Shown here piece after piece: positions 35,531 to 44,779 of a stretch of 64,000 nt of DNA; position 1 is the first letter of the stretch; each line of letters starts with the position of its first letter. Both the position numbers and the translations under genes were made by a program. The DNA comes from an uncultured Chitinophagaceae bacterium (GTDB lineage: Bacteria; Bacteroidota; Bacteroidia; Chitinophagales; Chitinophagaceae), in NCBI GenBank assembly GCA_903870685.1, contig CAIQDX010000040.1:1-64000 (forward strand), given 5' to 3'. The notes beneath the pieces are model-generated. The model saw only the letters and a list, made by a program, of their open reading frames with translations. It had not been told where the DNA came from and made no database searches.

Positions 35531-35591
35531 AAAATATGTTGTGGCGTAAAGTTAAATCTTTTGAAGACAGTTTTTTTCATTCAATAAAATA

Positions 35592-35622
35592 TTTGCAACA
35601 AAGTTGCATACTGTTATCTTTG
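35592..35622 (+). promoter_or_regulatory. merC promoter
   Basis: TTTG (35592-35595), 19 bases, then TATCTTTG (35615-35622): a full consensus promoter. The ATG of merC begins five bases after the last G, so the predicted transcription start falls on or within a base or two of the start codon. Confidence 0.8.
35594..35608. promoter_or_regulatory. Palindromic operator candidate in the SCO-merC intergenic region
   Basis: TGCAACAAAGTTGCA: a 6-bp perfect inverted repeat around AAA, directly downstream of and overlapping the -33 box of the merC promoter. In a region shared by divergent metal-related genes, one of which is co-transcribed with a Fur-family regulator, it is a good candidate for that regulator's binding site. 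Confidence 0.5.
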
Positions 35623-35626
35623 CAAA

Positions 35627-36022
35627 ATGTCGCGTTTAAAAATTAATTGGGATGCATTGGGAATTACAACTTCTTTGGCTTGTGCTATTCATTGTGCTTT
35701 GTTGCCATTGTTTTTATCAACGCTTCCATTATTTGGTATTAATATCATTCACAATTTTGCTTTCGAATCGGGAATGATTGCATTGGCTTTTTGCATTGGT
35801 TCTTATTCTTTGTACCATGGATTTAAAAAGCATCACCACAGCTATAAGCCATTAATTATTTTTTCGGTTGGTATTAGTTTTCTTTTTGCCAAACAGATTT
35901 GGCATCAAAGGGAAATTTGGTTTTTAATTCCTGCTGTTATATTAATTGTATCTGGACATGTTTTAAATTTTCGTGCCTGCAGAGTGCATAATCATGCACA
36001 TGAAGAAGATTGCGATCATTAA
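35627..36022 (+). CDS. MerC domain membrane protein
   Basis: 131 residues with four transmembrane helices. The MerC hallmark LACAIHCALLPL carries Cys19 and Cys23 in the first helix. The C terminus RACRVHNHAHEEDCDH is rich in His, Cys and acidic residues and could bind metal. MerC proteins transport mercury in mer operons; the short Bacteroidota versions are not tied to mer genes and may handle zinc or copper. It is divergent from SCO-Fur. Its stop codon abuts the stop of the convergent gene without a gap. Confidence 0.87.
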   Translation: MSRLKINWDALGITTSLACAIHCALLPLFLSTLPLFGINIIHNFAFESGMIALAFCIGSYSLYHGFKKHHHSYKPLIIFSVGISFLFAKQIWHQREIWFLIPAVILIVSGHVLNFRACRVHNHAHEEDCDH

Positions 36023-36778
36023 TTATTTACCCGCTTTATCTAATTTGTATTGATCGTAACATTTCTCGATGTAATAACCTAATTCAAGATCATTAAACAT
36101 TCTGGTGAGATCGTATGTTGGACGATAAATAATCATGAAGTTTTCTAATTCGGGCGATTGCAATTTGGTAATCCTTCTAACAAATTGTTTACTGAAACGA
36201 TGATCGATATATTTATCCTGCTCCTGTTGAATTAATCTTTTCTGCAAAGCCTCTAAACTTTTGTTGCGTTTAAAACGAAACATGTTGATCAGTTCATCCA
36301 AATCTAATCCTGCAGTTACACCGCCTGGATTATAGCCTGGCGTTGTGCTTAAACGAATACCCGGTTTTCTGAACTCAAAATATTTGCCGTAATCTTTTCT
36401 GTTTTGAATAGAATCTAATCGGTAATTGTTATTGCGAACTTTTACATCAGGCAAACTTTGTGCATAAACATGAATCATTATGTCGAATGCACTTGTATTT
36501 TTAATTGTATCTACCGGATACTTTACAGTTTCTTTATTTAATAATTTAAAATAAATGGAATCGTCGGAGCGAATGGTTAAACTATATCTTCCTGCAGAAT
36601 CAGTTAATGCTCCTCGTCCGGATGTGCTGAGTACTGCAACGGCTTCTAAAGGTCTTCTTGCAGAAATATCATAGACGGTTCCTGAAATAGTTACAAATGG
36701 AGAAGTTCTTTTTTGCTGGGCAATAATGAATTCGCTCAATAATAATAATATCCATAAAAAATGTAGCCGTTTTGCCAA
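36023..36778 (-). CDS. Exported protein with carboxypeptidase-regulatory-like domain
   Basis: 251 residues with a signal peptide (LHFLWILLLLSEFIIAQ). Residues 25-105 form the beta-sandwich typical of CarboxypepD_reg-like domains (VTISGTVYDISARRPLEAVAVLSTSGRGALTDSAGRYSL). The remainder is charged and helical (EALQKRLIQQEQDKYIDHRFSKQFVRRITKL) with no recognised domain. Such proteins are periplasmic or surface-exposed in Bacteroidota. No TonB plug follows, so it is not a SusC-like receptor. Confidence 0.82.
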   Translation of the reverse strand: MAKRLHFLWILLLLSEFIIAQQKRTSPFVTISGTVYDISARRPLEAVAVLSTSGRGALTDSAGRYSLTIRSDDSIYFKLLNKETVKYPVDTIKNTSAFDIMIHVYAQSLPDVKVRNNNYRLDSIQNRKDYGKYFEFRKPGIRLSTTPGYNPGGVTAGLDLDELINMFRFKRNKSLEALQKRLIQQEQDKYIDHRFSKQFVRRITKLQSPELENFMIIYRPTYDLTRMFNDLELGYYIEKCYDQYKLDKAGK

Positions 36779-36877
36779 GCTTTAAAATTGAACTGTAATA
36801 TTAATCTCTTAGAGCCACATCACAAATCTTACAAACTTTATTAACCTTTTTTTGGAGAAATGAAATAAATATCGAAT

Positions 36878-37609
36878 CTAAAATTTATTGTGAATTATAT
36901 AAGGCAACATTGCCCGCCATGTAGGCCAATCATGTTTTATATCTGTTCCCCAAATATCCAGATCGTGCCAAATGCCTTTATCCCAAAGCACTTGCGAGAA
37001 AGTACGGTTTGCATCGGGAGCTTCATGATCGCCACTGCCACTGTAAATATGTATATGATGACTTGCTTTTATTTTATCTAAATACCATTGATCGGTTAAA
37101 TTAGGAATGTAATGCATAGGACTGTTGTAATAAACTTGTTCGTCCCAAAAACCTTTTGTGTATTCTGTTAGATCATAAACGCCGCTCATGCTGATGGTGC
37201 CATTAATAATATCAGGACGTTTTAAAAATAAATTCATCGCATGAAATGCGCCTAAACTTGCACCGCAGGTATAAACCATTGTTTCGGCGCTTGAAGTATT
37301 TCTGATAAATGGAATTACCTCTTCAAAAACATATTGATTGAATTGATTATGGCGAATAGCTTTATGTTCTCCCAACATTTCATTATTCATCCAACTTTCT
37401 TTATTAATACTATCAATACTGTACACTTTTATTTTTCCTTCGTTAATAAAAGGCTGCAATTCATTCATCAATTCAAAACGTTCATATTCTAAATAATCGG
37501 CGCCGGCGGTTGGAATCATCAATAATGCAAATCCATAATTTCCATAAGTTGCGATAGGCATTTCTTTATTCAATGCGAGACTGAACCACGATGTGATTTG
37601 TTTTTCCAT
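36878..37609 (-). CDS. Esterase family alpha/beta hydrolase
   Basis: 243 residues, no signal peptide. Belongs to the putative esterase (esterase D / antigen 85-like) family: the nucleophile elbow is TCGASLGAFHAMN, and SGSGDHEAPDANRTFSQVLW and GTDIKHDWPTW supply the likely acid and His. It probably hydrolyses an ester of a small acyl or sugar compound. It lies 20 bases downstream of the ParA gene on the same strand. Confidence 0.82.
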   Translation of the reverse strand: MEKQITSWFSLALNKEMPIATYGNYGFALLMIPTAGADYLEYERFELMNELQPFINEGKIKVYSIDSINKESWMNNEMLGEHKAIRHNQFNQYVFEEVIPFIRNTSSAETMVYTCGASLGAFHAMNLFLKRPDIINGTISMSGVYDLTEYTKGFWDEQVYYNSPMHYIPNLTDQWYLDKIKASHHIHIYSGSGDHEAPDANRTFSQVLWDKGIWHDLDIWGTDIKHDWPTWRAMLPYIIHNKF

Positions 37610-37629
37610 AAATATTTTTCATTCCAATT

Positions 37630-38370
37630 TTAAAAACAATTCTTTTTTATTTCTTTCCACAGATCGCGGTAGCATTGAGCCGCATAACTGCTGGCAGCAT
37701 AGGTTTCAAGCGGAGCCTGATGTGTGCCCATTTTTTCTACATCGCTCAAATAAGGTATATAATTTTTGAAGAAAATTGTATCCCGATAAAATTGATGCAT
37801 GGTTTCGTGATGTAAATTTTTACGATGATCTACCATGCTGAAAAAACATTTAATAGTACTAACATCCAAACCATTTTCTTTAAAATAATTTGAAACAGTT
37901 TCGTAAGAACGAATGGATAATGTTGTTGGAATATTTGGCATCAATATCCAATCGGCAGCATTCACAATATTTTCATGCAATAAAGAAATACCGGGAGGGC
38001 AATCTAATATCACCACATCAAAATTTTTTTTCAGTGGCGTAAGTAATGATGCTAATTTCTTTTTCGATTGTTTCATCTCACTCAATAAAAGATCGGCATT
38101 TCTTGCAGAGATATCTGCAGGAATGATTGATAAGTTTTGATAGGGTGATGATTGAACAGCATCCAACAAATCCATTTCGTTGCTTAATATTTTTTTAGCT
38201 TCGTTTTTTACAGATGCTTCAACACCCAAATAAAAAGATGAAGACCCTTGCGGATCTAAATCCCATAACAATGTTCTGTTGCCTTCTTTCGCCGAAAGAT
38301 AAGCCAGATTGATAGCGGCTGCAGTTTTGCCAACACCGCCCTTCAGGTTATAAAATGCAAGTGTTATCAT
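37630..38370 (-). CDS. ParA family ATPase
   Basis: 246 residues. Deviant Walker A NLKGGVGKTAAAINLAYLS at residues 8-26, LLWDLDPQGSSSFYL as Walker A', and FDVVILDCPPGISLL as Walker B. ParA/Soj ATPases segregate DNA or position protein complexes. No parB gene is next to it, so it is an orphan member and could place other cargo. Upstream there is a T-rich 110-base gap with no clear promoter. Confidence 0.9.
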   Translation of the reverse strand: MITLAFYNLKGGVGKTAAAINLAYLSAKEGNRTLLWDLDPQGSSSFYLGVEASVKNEAKKILSNEMDLLDAVQSSPYQNLSIIPADISARNADLLLSEMKQSKKKLASLLTPLKKNFDVVILDCPPGISLLHENIVNAADWILMPNIPTTLSIRSYETVSNYFKENGLDVSTIKCFFSMVDHRKNLHHETMHQFYRDTIFFKNYIPYLSDVEKMGTHQAPLETYAASSYAAQCYRDLWKEIKKNCF

Positions 38371-38480
38371 ATATTAAATATACAAAACAAAGTGAGTTAT
38401 AAAAGCAGATTGAAATACATTATTTGAAGTGCCTAACCTATTAAGCATTGCCAATGGAAAGTTATTTGTATAATCTTCTA

Positions 38481-39092
38481 TCAGAGAATTAAGCGCTTTA
38501 CTTTTTTTATTTGTATCCAACCTTTGTTTTTTTGGTTTTGATAAATGAGTAAGATTGTTCCAAAATAACTCTGGTTTAAGTCCTCGGTGTCTTTATCCTT
38601 ATTGTGCACAACAATATCAATGAATGCAAATTGTTTGTCTGTAGAAAAGATGGGCTGACTTATTGAAAAGAAAAAACCATTCTTAGCAGTTTTAAAAGAA
38701 CTAATTAAAGAAAACTCTTTAAAATTATTAGGTAAAATTTTTGATTTAATTGATTGAGTCTCTAAATATAAATGTGTCTTTTCGGTGTTATTAAAAAGTA
38801 TATCGATAGATGAATCCTTAAAAATAAAACTATTATTGTAAGGTGAATGTTCATCATCTTCAAGAGCCTTTCTGATACTATCATTTTTAATATCTTCATC
38901 CAAATAAAACCGATATTTATACCACTTATCAGTGGCTTTTAAAACAAAATATTTTGTTGGTTTTTTATTGTCTAAAAAAGTTGTTAAGTCAAAATTAGAT
39001 TTGTCTTTAAAAGCGAGTTCGATTATTTCATGTTCTTGAGAATATGAATAAAAGCCAGTCAATAAAAATGTAATAAATAGAAGAAACTTCAT
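38481..39092 (-). CDS. Exported protein of unknown function
   Basis: 203 residues with a signal peptide (MKFLLFITFLLTGFYSYSQ). The mature part is rich in Lys, Asp, Phe and Ser with alternating hydrophobic strands, suggesting a beta-rich fold; no family was recognised. It follows uvrB by seven bases, so it probably shares its transcript, though a functional link to DNA repair is not suggested by an exported protein. Confidence 0.65.
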   Translation of the reverse strand: MKFLLFITFLLTGFYSYSQEHEIIELAFKDKSNFDLTTFLDNKKPTKYFVLKATDKWYKYRFYLDEDIKNDSIRKALEDDEHSPYNNSFIFKDSSIDILFNNTEKTHLYLETQSIKSKILPNNFKEFSLISSFKTAKNGFFFSISQPIFSTDKQFAFIDIVVHNKDKDTEDLNQSYFGTILLIYQNQKNKGWIQIKKVKRLIL

Positions 39093-39099
39093 TTGTTTA

Positions 39100-41145
39100 T
39101 TATTTTGAAATTTTCATGTTTCCTAATTCTATTTGTAATCGAAACATTTCATCTCTTAATCTTGCAGCCTCAATAAAATCTAAATCCTTTGCTGCTTTAT
39201 CCATTTGTTTTTTTACTTGTTTGATGGCTTTTTCTAATTGAGGAATCGTTTTATATTCCACTTGTTCATCAGCTGCCAATGTAACTAAACTTTGTTCTGA
39301 TTGAATGGCATAAGGATTCATCGGATCATAACCTTTAATATCCAACACCGATGTTTGCTGCATTATTTGCTGAATACTTTTTTGAATAGTTGTTGGAGTG
39401 ATGTTATGTTCAATATTATATGCAATTTGTTTTTCTCTTCTTCTTGCAGTTTCATCAATGGTGCGTTGCATGCTCATCGTCATTTTATCTGCATAAAAAA
39501 TAACAAGACCATCAACGTTTCTTGCAGCACGACCTGCAGTTTGTGTAAGCGATTTTTCGTTGCGTAAAAAACCTTCTTTATCAGCATCTAAAATAGCAAC
39601 AAGAGAAACCTCGGGTAAGTCTAATCCTTCGCGCAATAAATTAACACCCACCAAAACATCGATCTCGCCTAATCTAAGCTGTCGAAGAATTTCAACGCGC
39701 TCTAAAGTATCAACATCACTATGAATGTATTTTGATTTGATGTTGATTCTGCCTAAATATTTATCCATTTCCTCAGCCATACGTTTGGTTAATGTTGTAA
39801 CCAAAACACGATCACCTTTTGTAACACGTTTATCAATCTCATCTAATAAGTCATCAATTTGATTTACACTCGGACGAATTTCAATCGGCGGATCTAATAA
39901 ACCTGTTGGCCTTACTACTTGTTCAACTACAACACCACCAGTTTTTTCTAATTCATAATCGCCTGGAGTTGCACTAACAAAAATTGTTTGACCAATTAAA
40001 CTTTCAAATTCATGAAAATTTTGCGGACGATTATCTAATGCACTCGGCAAACGAAAACCATAATCAACCAACACTAATTTTCTACTTCTGTCGCCGCCAT
40101 ACATTCCTGCAACTTGTGGAATGGTTTGATGACTTTCATCAATCACACATAAAAAATCTTTCGGAAAATAATCTAATAAACAAAAAGGTCTAGTGCCTGC
40201 TTTTCTTCTGTCAAAAAATCTCGAATAGTTTTCAATGCCGCTGCAATAACCTAATTCACGAATCATTTCCAGATCATATTCTACACGTTCTTTTAATCGT
40301 TGTGCTTCAACAGATTTATTTGAATTTTTAAAATATTCAACTTGCAACATCATCTCATCTTGTATCTCATGCATCACTTCCACCAACATATCTTTTGGTG
40401 CTAAATATAAATTTGCAGGGAAGATGGCGGCATTTTGCATCGTGTCAATTCGCTTGCCTGTGCTGAGTTCCAGCGTTTCTATTTCTTCAATTTCATCACC
40501 AAAAAAAGTGATGCGATAACCATAATCAACATAAGGAAGATTAATATCAACGGTATCACCTTTCACACGAAAAGTTCCTCTTCCAAAATCTCCTTGCGAA
40601 CGATTGTATAAACTATTTATCAGCGAATGCAAAAATCCCTGACGAGAAATAATTTGTCCTTTTTCAATTCTAATAATTCCATTTTCAAATTCGGTAGGAT
40701 TGCCCATTCCATAAATACAACTCACACTTGCCACAATAATAATATCTCTTCTTCCGCTTAATAATTGTGCCGTTGCCTGCAAACGAAGTTTATCTAATTC
40801 TTCATTAATGCTCAGATCTTTTTCGATGTAAACATTACTCACCGGCATGTATGCTTCGGGCTGATAATAATCGTAATAACTTACAAAATATCCAACTGCG
40901 TTATCAGGAAAAAATTGTTTGAACTCGCCATACAATTGCGCCACTAATGTTTTGTTATGTGTTAAAACTAATGTTGGTCTTTGTATTTTCTGAATAACAT
41001 TTGCAATGGTAAAAGTCTTACCACTGCCGGTTACTCCAAGAAGTGATTGAAATTTTTCGCCTTCTTCAATTCCTTTAATAAGTTCATAAATGGCCGAAGG
41101 CTGATCTCCGCTGGGTTGATATGTTGATTGTAAATTAAATGGCAT
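39100..41145 (-). CDS. uvrB: Excinuclease ABC subunit B
   Basis: 681 residues. Damage-verifying helicase of nucleotide excision repair. Complete domain order: SLLGVTGSGKTFTIANVI (Walker A), the beta-hairpin SYYDYYQPEAYMP, VDYGFRLPSALDNRP, helicase motifs IDVLVGVNLLREGLDLPEVSLVAILDADKEG and QTAGRAARN, and the C-terminal UVR motif KDLDFIEAARLRDEMFRLQ that binds UvrC. I chose ATG 41145 (MPFNLQSTYQPSGDQP), the family start; the ATG at 41193 adds 16 unrelated residues. A weak -7-like box ends five bases before it. Confidence 0.97.
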   Translation of the reverse strand: MPFNLQSTYQPSGDQPSAIYELIKGIEEGEKFQSLLGVTGSGKTFTIANVIQKIQRPTLVLTHNKTLVAQLYGEFKQFFPDNAVGYFVSYYDYYQPEAYMPVSNVYIEKDLSINEELDKLRLQATAQLLSGRRDIIIVASVSCIYGMGNPTEFENGIIRIEKGQIISRQGFLHSLINSLYNRSQGDFGRGTFRVKGDTVDINLPYVDYGYRITFFGDEIEEIETLELSTGKRIDTMQNAAIFPANLYLAPKDMLVEVMHEIQDEMMLQVEYFKNSNKSVEAQRLKERVEYDLEMIRELGYCSGIENYSRFFDRRKAGTRPFCLLDYFPKDFLCVIDESHQTIPQVAGMYGGDRSRKLVLVDYGFRLPSALDNRPQNFHEFESLIGQTIFVSATPGDYELEKTGGVVVEQVVRPTGLLDPPIEIRPSVNQIDDLLDEIDKRVTKGDRVLVTTLTKRMAEEMDKYLGRINIKSKYIHSDVDTLERVEILRQLRLGEIDVLVGVNLLREGLDLPEVSLVAILDADKEGFLRNEKSLTQTAGRAARNVDGLVIFYADKMTMSMQRTIDETARRREKQIAYNIEHNITPTTIQKSIQQIMQQTSVLDIKGYDPMNPYAIQSEQSLVTLAADEQVEYKTIPQLEKAIKQVKKQMDKAAKDLDFIEAARLRDEMFRLQIELGNMKISK

Positions 41146-41292
41146 TTTGCGAACCTGCAAATTAGCGAATGTGCGCATAAAAAATAAGATCAAATAATTT
41201 GAAATTAATTAGTAGTGATTACCTTTATATTATTGAAAAGAAACATTAGATAATAAAAGGGAACAATAAATAAATTTTATTTAAATCCTTTT

Positions 41293-42111
41293 ATGATGAA
41301 AAATATCTTTTTCATAAAACTATTTTTAATTTCTATTTTCTTTTCTTGTAAGAAAATAAGCGATCAACCGGCCTTACCAGTACCTGCACCAATACTAATA
41401 CCAGTGCCAGTTAATGATGGAATAGATTTTCCAGTAACAAAAGGGTCTTTTTACAACTATTTGCGTTATGACACTACTGCCGTAACAAATGCTGTTACAA
41501 CATACTACACTGATAGCTCTCATGAAACAATAACAAATATGGGCAAAGTGGTTATGCCGGATCTTGGTATAACAGACTCGGTACTTTTTTTGCAAATTAA
41601 CAACAATACTAAGCATATATTGGACACAATTTATTTTTTATACAACGATACGACTTTTGCAATTTTTGGGAGACAAGAATATAGATACAACAGGGCCTTT
41701 TATATGACACCATCTGACACCATCGGAAATGTAAACACAATTTATTCTTACAAAACTTGGTATAAGTATTTAAAAATTACATTGCCAGTAAAAGGCAGCT
41801 CTTTTAATTTAAGTACTTTAGAATATATGAATGCTTACATAGATACTGCCTTTATTAAAATTGATACAACCGTGAATATATTAAACACTAAATATCCGGG
41901 GTCTGTTTATATTTTAAGAGATTCCTATTATTATTCATTTGCTCCTTCTGGTGTTGGCGGTTATAAAACAAGTTTCAATATTATTGTAAATCCAAATATC
42001 GGGATGATATACCTTAAACAACAACCATATTTTTATCAAGGTTCATCCTTTGATAATATACTTTTATCAAAATGGTTCACAAGAAAACTAATTGATTTTA
42101 AAATTCAATGA
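41293..42111 (+). CDS. Lipoprotein of unknown function
   Basis: 272 residues. Hydrophobic N terminus followed by a lipobox-like ISIFFSC at about residues 13-19 and KK, typical of Bacteroidota lipoproteins. A proline- and valine-rich linker (PALPVPAPILIPVPVND) leads to a Thr/Tyr-rich, beta-strand-like body with no recognised family. Monocistronic, closed by a bidirectional terminator. Confidence 0.65.
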   Translation: MMKNIFFIKLFLISIFFSCKKISDQPALPVPAPILIPVPVNDGIDFPVTKGSFYNYLRYDTTAVTNAVTTYYTDSSHETITNMGKVVMPDLGITDSVLFLQINNNTKHILDTIYFLYNDTTFAIFGRQEYRYNRAFYMTPSDTIGNVNTIYSYKTWYKYLKITLPVKGSSFNLSTLEYMNAYIDTAFIKIDTTVNILNTKYPGSVYILRDSYYYSFAPSGVGGYKTSFNIIVNPNIGMIYLKQQPYFYQGSSFDNILLSKWFTRKLIDFKIQ

Positions 42112-42122
42112 GTTGGTTGCAT

Positions 42123-42155
42123 AAAAAAACCGAAGCAATTGCTTCGGTTTTAATT
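42123..42155 (+). terminator. Bidirectional terminator
   Basis: AAAACCGAAGCAA directly followed by its complement TTGCTTCGGTTTT (42126-42151), A-rich on the left and T-rich on the right. It serves the lipoprotein gene and, on the other strand, kdnB. Confidence 0.9.
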
Positions 42156-42159
42156 TAGT

Positions 42160-43236
42160 TTATAATTTTTCGTAGAGTGCTCTTAATTTTTCTCTTGTTA
42201 TTATTTTTTCCCAATCTGCGCCCAAAGCATTTTCCCATAAAGGTTTCATACCAAGCGAAACATTAATCATTATATCAAACTGTTCATCAGTTAATCCTTT
42301 GCAAATGCCAACAGGAATTTCAATTTTATTTTTATCAACCATGCGTTTAAATTCATCAACACCTTCAGGATAATATTCGTGCAAATGATTCATCACAATG
42401 CAATTGCCGATACCATGTTTGGTTCCCAACAAATAACTTAAACCATAACTTACTGCATGTGCCACACCAACTTGACTGTATGCAATGCTCATTCCACCTG
42501 CATAAGAAGCCATCATTAATTTATTATCGCACTCATCATCCCAAACATCTTTTTCTAAAAATATATGTTGACAAATTTGTAATGCTTTCTCACCGTAACT
42601 TTTACTGAACTCATTTAAATAAGTTCCCTGTAAACTTTCGATGCAATGAATATAACAATCCATACCTGTATAAAAACGTTGATTAACAGGAGCATTTTTT
42701 GTTAATTCGGGATCCAAAACAATTTGATCGAAAGGAGTAAAATCAGAATTCATTCCTAATTTTCTTGTTGGTCCGGTTAATACAGTTGTTCTCGAAACTT
42801 CGGCACCGGTACCACTTAATGTTGGAATACCTGCTTTATAAACACCGCGATTTTTTACCAGATCCCATCCCTGATAATCTGCAGAAGAACCGGGATTTGT
42901 CATCATCAACGAAACAGCTTTTGCCAGATCCATGGCGCTGCCGCCGCCAATACCAATTACGCCGCTGATCATCCCAAATTCATCTTTTAATTCTTGCGCT
43001 AAAGCATCAACCTGCTTAGTTTTCGGCTCGAATGTTACATCGGCAAAAATAATTTTATCTTTTCCACGAAGCGGCACTTTGTTTATTAAAGGCTTGCCTT
43101 CAAAAAAATGATCTATCAAAAAAATCATTGGAGCTTCACTCTTACGATGTGGTGCTAATATTTCATCGAGTTGATTAAAACTTCCTCTTCCATAAACTAC
43201 ATAATCAACCATTTTAAAATTCCGGAACTGTGCCAT
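42160..43236 (-). CDS. kdnB: 3-deoxy-alpha-D-manno-octulosonate 8-oxidase KdnB (iron-containing alcohol dehydrogenase)
   Basis: 358 residues. The sequence closely follows the Shewanella KdnB as I recall it: FKNFK-like start, FYTGMDCYIHCIESLQGTYLNEFSKSYGEKAL, GIGGGSAMDLAKAVSLMMTNPGSSADYQGWDLVKN, and GIPTLSGTGAEVSRT. The enzyme oxidises C8 of Kdo so that KdnA can aminate it to 8-amino-Kdo (Kdo8N). Metal ligands are provided by the TGMDCYIHC and GTKHGIGNC regions. The partner aminotransferase KdnA is not beside it; kdsB lies 1.5 kb upstream with a GH32 gene between. It has its own promoter at 43265. Confidence 0.87.
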   Translation of the reverse strand: MAQFRNFKMVDYVVYGRGSFNQLDEILAPHRKSEAPMIFLIDHFFEGKPLINKVPLRGKDKIIFADVTFEPKTKQVDALAQELKDEFGMISGVIGIGGGSAMDLAKAVSLMMTNPGSSADYQGWDLVKNRGVYKAGIPTLSGTGAEVSRTTVLTGPTRKLGMNSDFTPFDQIVLDPELTKNAPVNQRFYTGMDCYIHCIESLQGTYLNEFSKSYGEKALQICQHIFLEKDVWDDECDNKLMMASYAGGMSIAYSQVGVAHAVSYGLSYLLGTKHGIGNCIVMNHLHEYYPEGVDEFKRMVDKNKIEIPVGICKGLTDEQFDIMINVSLGMKPLWENALGADWEKIITREKLRALYEKL

Positions 43237-43264
43237 AAATTAATTTTTATTTCGAATGATTTAA

Positions 43265-43272
43265 CAAAGATA
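43265..43272 (-). promoter_or_regulatory. -7 promoter element of kdnB
   Basis: On the minus strand TATCTTTG, a perfect TAnnTTTG box ending 28 bases before the kdnB ATG. The nearest TTTG is 25 bases upstream, longer than ideal, so the -33 box is uncertain. Confidence 0.45.
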
Positions 43273-43293
43273 AGTAAAAGCGTTACTGCGTTT

Positions 43294-44754
43294 TTACCAA
43301 ATGCTTTTCAAATTCCAAAAGGTTATGTGATCAAATTTTGTATTGCCATTGTTGCTGAAAAGTTGAATATTATTTTCGTTTTCTTCAGGGAAAATTTGTG
43401 TGGTAAAAACAGCTTCACCATCATTCACGAAAATTTCGACAATACTTTTATCAAAATAAATATGCCATTTTAATTTGCCGTTATGCAATGGAATTTTTGC
43501 TGAAGAAGTATTGATGGAAGCAAATATTTTATTGAAAGATGAATTGGTTTGAGAACGATCAATAATCATTTGCTGATTTGCGGCATCATAACTTATTTTT
43601 AAAAAATGATTATTGCCAACGGCTAATTTAATTCCGCTTTCTCCTGTTGTTGATGGGATAAATAAAATTTCAGCTTCAAAAACATTTCCGTGAAAATCAA
43701 TATCAGCTTGTTTTGAAACTATTTTAGTGGTGAAAGATTTTGAACTGACTCTTAATGATTTTAAATTTTGCAAACTGTTTTGAATTAAGATCCATTCGCC
43801 ATTTATTTTTTTGAGTGATAATTTTCTTGGTAAAGACATGGCACTCTTCCAAGGACTTGTTGGGATTGAGTTTGCATAGTTCCAATTATTCAACCAACCT
43901 ATGGAAATTGGATTTTTATCGGGTGTGTTATGATAAGCAATGGCAGCATAATAATCTGTTCCAAAATCTTGTTTAAAAATCTTCGAACGATTTTCATTGA
44001 TGAATTTTGTTCCGTCAAATTCACCAACAAAATATTGCATGGTGCTATTTTGAGAAGTAAATAAAACCCATTTCTTTTCTTTTGTTCCTTCAATAGAAAC
44101 CTGCATCAGATCTGGACATTCCCAAACAGCACTTGTATCTCCGGCTGGACCAAACAAACTTAAAGATTTCCAATTTTTTAAATCGCCTGATTGATAAAAT
44201 TCTATTTGATGTTCGTTAGGATGTGATACACTCATTATCCAGCAATTATTTTTTTGGTACCAAAAAACATTTGGATCACGAAAATCTTTTTGATGCAAAT
44301 TCAAAACAGGATTATTATTGAATTTTGTAAATGTTCTTCCTGCATCATTGCTGAATGCAATGTTTTGAGTTTGTAAAGTATCGGTATGTCCGGTATAAAT
44401 TGCAACCATAGCATCCTTTCCAAAACCACTTGTATTTTTTTCATCGATCACAGCAGAGCCGGAAAACATCATAATGCCGTTTTCTTCTTTCAATGCAACC
44501 GGCAAATGTTGCCAATGCAATAAATCTTTACTTACGGAATGACTCCAAGACATATGCCCCCATTGGTTTCCAAAAGGATTACTTTGATAGAATAAATGAT
44601 ATTCGCGATTAAAATAAACCAATCCATTTGGATCATTACACCAATTTGTTTGCGGCGTAAAATGAAATTGCGGACGATATTTTTCTTTATATAATTCTTG
44701 AGAAAAAATTTGATTAACTATCAATAATGATATAACAACAAATATTTTTTTCAT
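43294..44754 (-). CDS. Glycoside hydrolase family 32 (levanase/fructanase)
   Basis: 486 residues with a signal peptide (MKKIFVVISLLIVNQIFSQ), which fixes the start at 44754. The GH32 five-bladed propeller shows the nucleophile in NWCNDPNGLVYF, the stabilising Asp in FRDPNVFWY and the acid/base Glu in WECPDL; the C-terminal beta sandwich ends with FVNDGEAVFTTQIFPEE. It hydrolyses fructose polymers or sucrose-type bonds outside the cytosol. It lies 25 bases after kdsB and 57 bases before kdnB, an odd place for a fructanase, with no fructose transporter nearby. Confidence 0.93.
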   Translation of the reverse strand: MKKIFVVISLLIVNQIFSQELYKEKYRPQFHFTPQTNWCNDPNGLVYFNREYHLFYQSNPFGNQWGHMSWSHSVSKDLLHWQHLPVALKEENGIMMFSGSAVIDEKNTSGFGKDAMVAIYTGHTDTLQTQNIAFSNDAGRTFTKFNNNPVLNLHQKDFRDPNVFWYQKNNCWIMSVSHPNEHQIEFYQSGDLKNWKSLSLFGPAGDTSAVWECPDLMQVSIEGTKEKKWVLFTSQNSTMQYFVGEFDGTKFINENRSKIFKQDFGTDYYAAIAYHNTPDKNPISIGWLNNWNYANSIPTSPWKSAMSLPRKLSLKKINGEWILIQNSLQNLKSLRVSSKSFTTKIVSKQADIDFHGNVFEAEILFIPSTTGESGIKLAVGNNHFLKISYDAANQQMIIDRSQTNSSFNKIFASINTSSAKIPLHNGKLKWHIYFDKSIVEIFVNDGEAVFTTQIFPEENENNIQLFSNNGNTKFDHITFWNLKSIW

Positions 44755-44779
44755 GAAGAGATGTTTGTTAAATGAAAAA

